From: Ophiura sarsii
Lineage: Eukaryota > Echinodermata > Ophiuroidea > Amphilepidida > Ophiuridae
Assembly (NCBI GenBank): GCA_035610835.1
Contig: CM069458.1
Span: forward strand, 33,815,449 to 33,879,448
Direction: 5' to 3'
DNA length: 64,000 bases
This document shows, piece after piece, positions 62,707 through 64,000 of the stretch. Position 1 is the stretch's first letter; each line of letters begins with the position of its first letter. Position numbers and translations under genes: made by a program. Under the pieces are notes generated by a model. The model did no database searches. It worked only from the letters and a program-made list of their open reading frames with translations, and had not been told where the DNA came from.

Positions 62707-64000
62707 GGTGCCTTGCCTTTTTACAAATAGAGAAAAGAGTGAGAAAAGAGTGCTCCTCTTTAATCCCAAGCTTTCCTGTCATAAAATGTCGAAATCAATG
62801 TACTAGGTAACCATTCAAGGTGACGCACCCATTATATCCTTCTCTAAAAGTGTCAAACCCAACCACTTAAAGTGTCTAGTTGTATAGGCACTAACAATAC
62901 TTACACCTGCCCATTTCATAAAACCTGGCTCTTCAGTAAGGTGTTAATCACCGATCCTTTTTTATTCATTTTAACAATAAAAAAAGGAGCAAGCGTTCCC
63001 AACGCTTTTATCTATTTGTAAAAAGGTAAGGCCCGGAACGTGGACTCTCAAAAGAAGGAAAAAATGACCCTTAACAAGGATTGATTGACGAATCATTCTC
63101 ATAGCAAATGCTATAGGTCCTCAAGACAGAGTTTAGACTTAAAAAAAAGTAAATGTGTGATTCAGTTTTCTTAGTAAATTCGTCTTGTAGGCCTTGCAAT
63201 ATTTGGCTAGTTTTGCAATGATGACGCCAGTGTTTCCACACCTCAAGAAAGAAAAAATCCTGAAATAGAATCCCAAATTTCCTGGAATTTGATGGGATTT
63301 CCTAAAATCGTTTCTAAAATTGCTATATCCGTGCTATTTTTGGTTGGTTAACACATTGTATGGAGGTCTAAAGCATGGCAAGGATATAATGCATGTGAGA
63401 AACTTCGGAATCGGCATTGAGAATAATCGAAATTCATGGGAGAATTGGTTAGAGGGCGCTCATTATGTTTTTTTAAAAAGCAAAATGGACCAGGGGTTGA
63501 TTGTCGACTAAGGTTGGCAGCTGTTTGATATTATTATGAGGCACCAAACATGAATGATAAAGAATACAAGGGTGAAAGATTGGTTTTCTCTTCTATTATA
63601 TACACTGAGCCAAAAAAGAAACTTATAAAAAAAGAAACTTATAAAAACTTTAACAGATCACCAAATAAAATTCTGTGCATGAAAATGTACCAAACTTGGA
63701 TACAATATTACTGCAATGTATTGCTTCAAATGGCAGTCAATAACCAATTGTTTGCTTCAATGACACAAGAGAAATGCGCACTGACTCTATGGTGATCTGT
63801 TAAAATTTTATAAGTTTCTTTTTTGGCTCAGTGTATAAATGATTGCACATTTTGACATTTCCTGGATTTCCTGAGATTACCTGGAATTATTTCATTTCCC
63901 GCACATTACCAAAAACAACCATAATTTCCCGTTCACGCAGATGATTACAACATTATACCTGACCGCCCCCCTCCCAGGTATTTGGTTTCCTCCATTTCTT
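62707..64000. other. Intron or intergenic, one MITE
   Basis: Apart from the element at 63603-63833, no gene, exon or repeat was recognised. Confidence 0.5.
63603..63833. mobile_element. Mariner-type MITE, TA flanks
   Basis: TA|CACTGAGCCAAAAAAGAA at the left and TTCTTTTTTGGCTCAGTG|TA at the right; ~31-bp inverted ends, 231 bp in all. It has an 81-codon frame with no transposase signature. Confidence 0.85.

Overview
This is an AT-rich animal nuclear sequence packed with transposon remains. It contains one long split gene with GT-AG introns and one intronless receptor. The likely source is a marine invertebrate deuterostome, perhaps an echinoderm. That rests on a Ty3/gypsy element of the Gmr1 type (integrase before reverse transcriptase, a pol order known from deuterostomes), on a foldback transposon resembling the sea urchin TU elements, and on abundant short inverted-repeat transposons. 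The species cannot be fixed from the sequence alone.

Layout. Bases 1-5756 (minus strand) hold the 5' part of a Gmr1-like LTR retrotransposon: gag, zinc knuckle, protease, integrase and then the start of reverse transcriptase, with a tRNA-Pro-type primer site and a ~1.2 kb LTR. Bases 5757-8730 hold short transposon remnants. Bases 8735-11903 (minus) encode a leucine-rich-repeat 7TM receptor related to the relaxin receptor/LGR group. It is broken by two frameshifts and its repeats are a 72-bp tandem array. Bases 11904-15993 hold palindromes and a tRNA-derived SINE. Bases 15994-22108 are a ~6.1 kb foldback structure with long inverted arms around a dead LINE, which itself contains a further insertion. 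Bases 22109-27421 hold several inverted-repeat transposons with visible target duplications.

From 27422 to 61980 (plus) runs the orthologue of TBC1D31 (WDR67), a centriolar-satellite/ciliogenesis protein. Twenty exons give about 969 codons: WD40 repeats, a TBC domain and a long coiled coil. All splice phases agree, so this part looks intact. The first exon(s) and the 3' end were not found or lie outside the window.

The introns hold the most unusual material. A 24-copy, 70-bp array copies the end of one exon together with its splice donor. A 126-bp array copies an acceptor and the start of another exon, and its central units have gained a donor, making a series of candidate poison exons. A TA-flanked element carries roughly 30 AP-1-type TGASTCA sites. 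Another TA-flanked element carries repeated AGGTCA nuclear-receptor half-sites, some in DR1 arrangement. The last 2 kb hold SINEs and one more small transposon.
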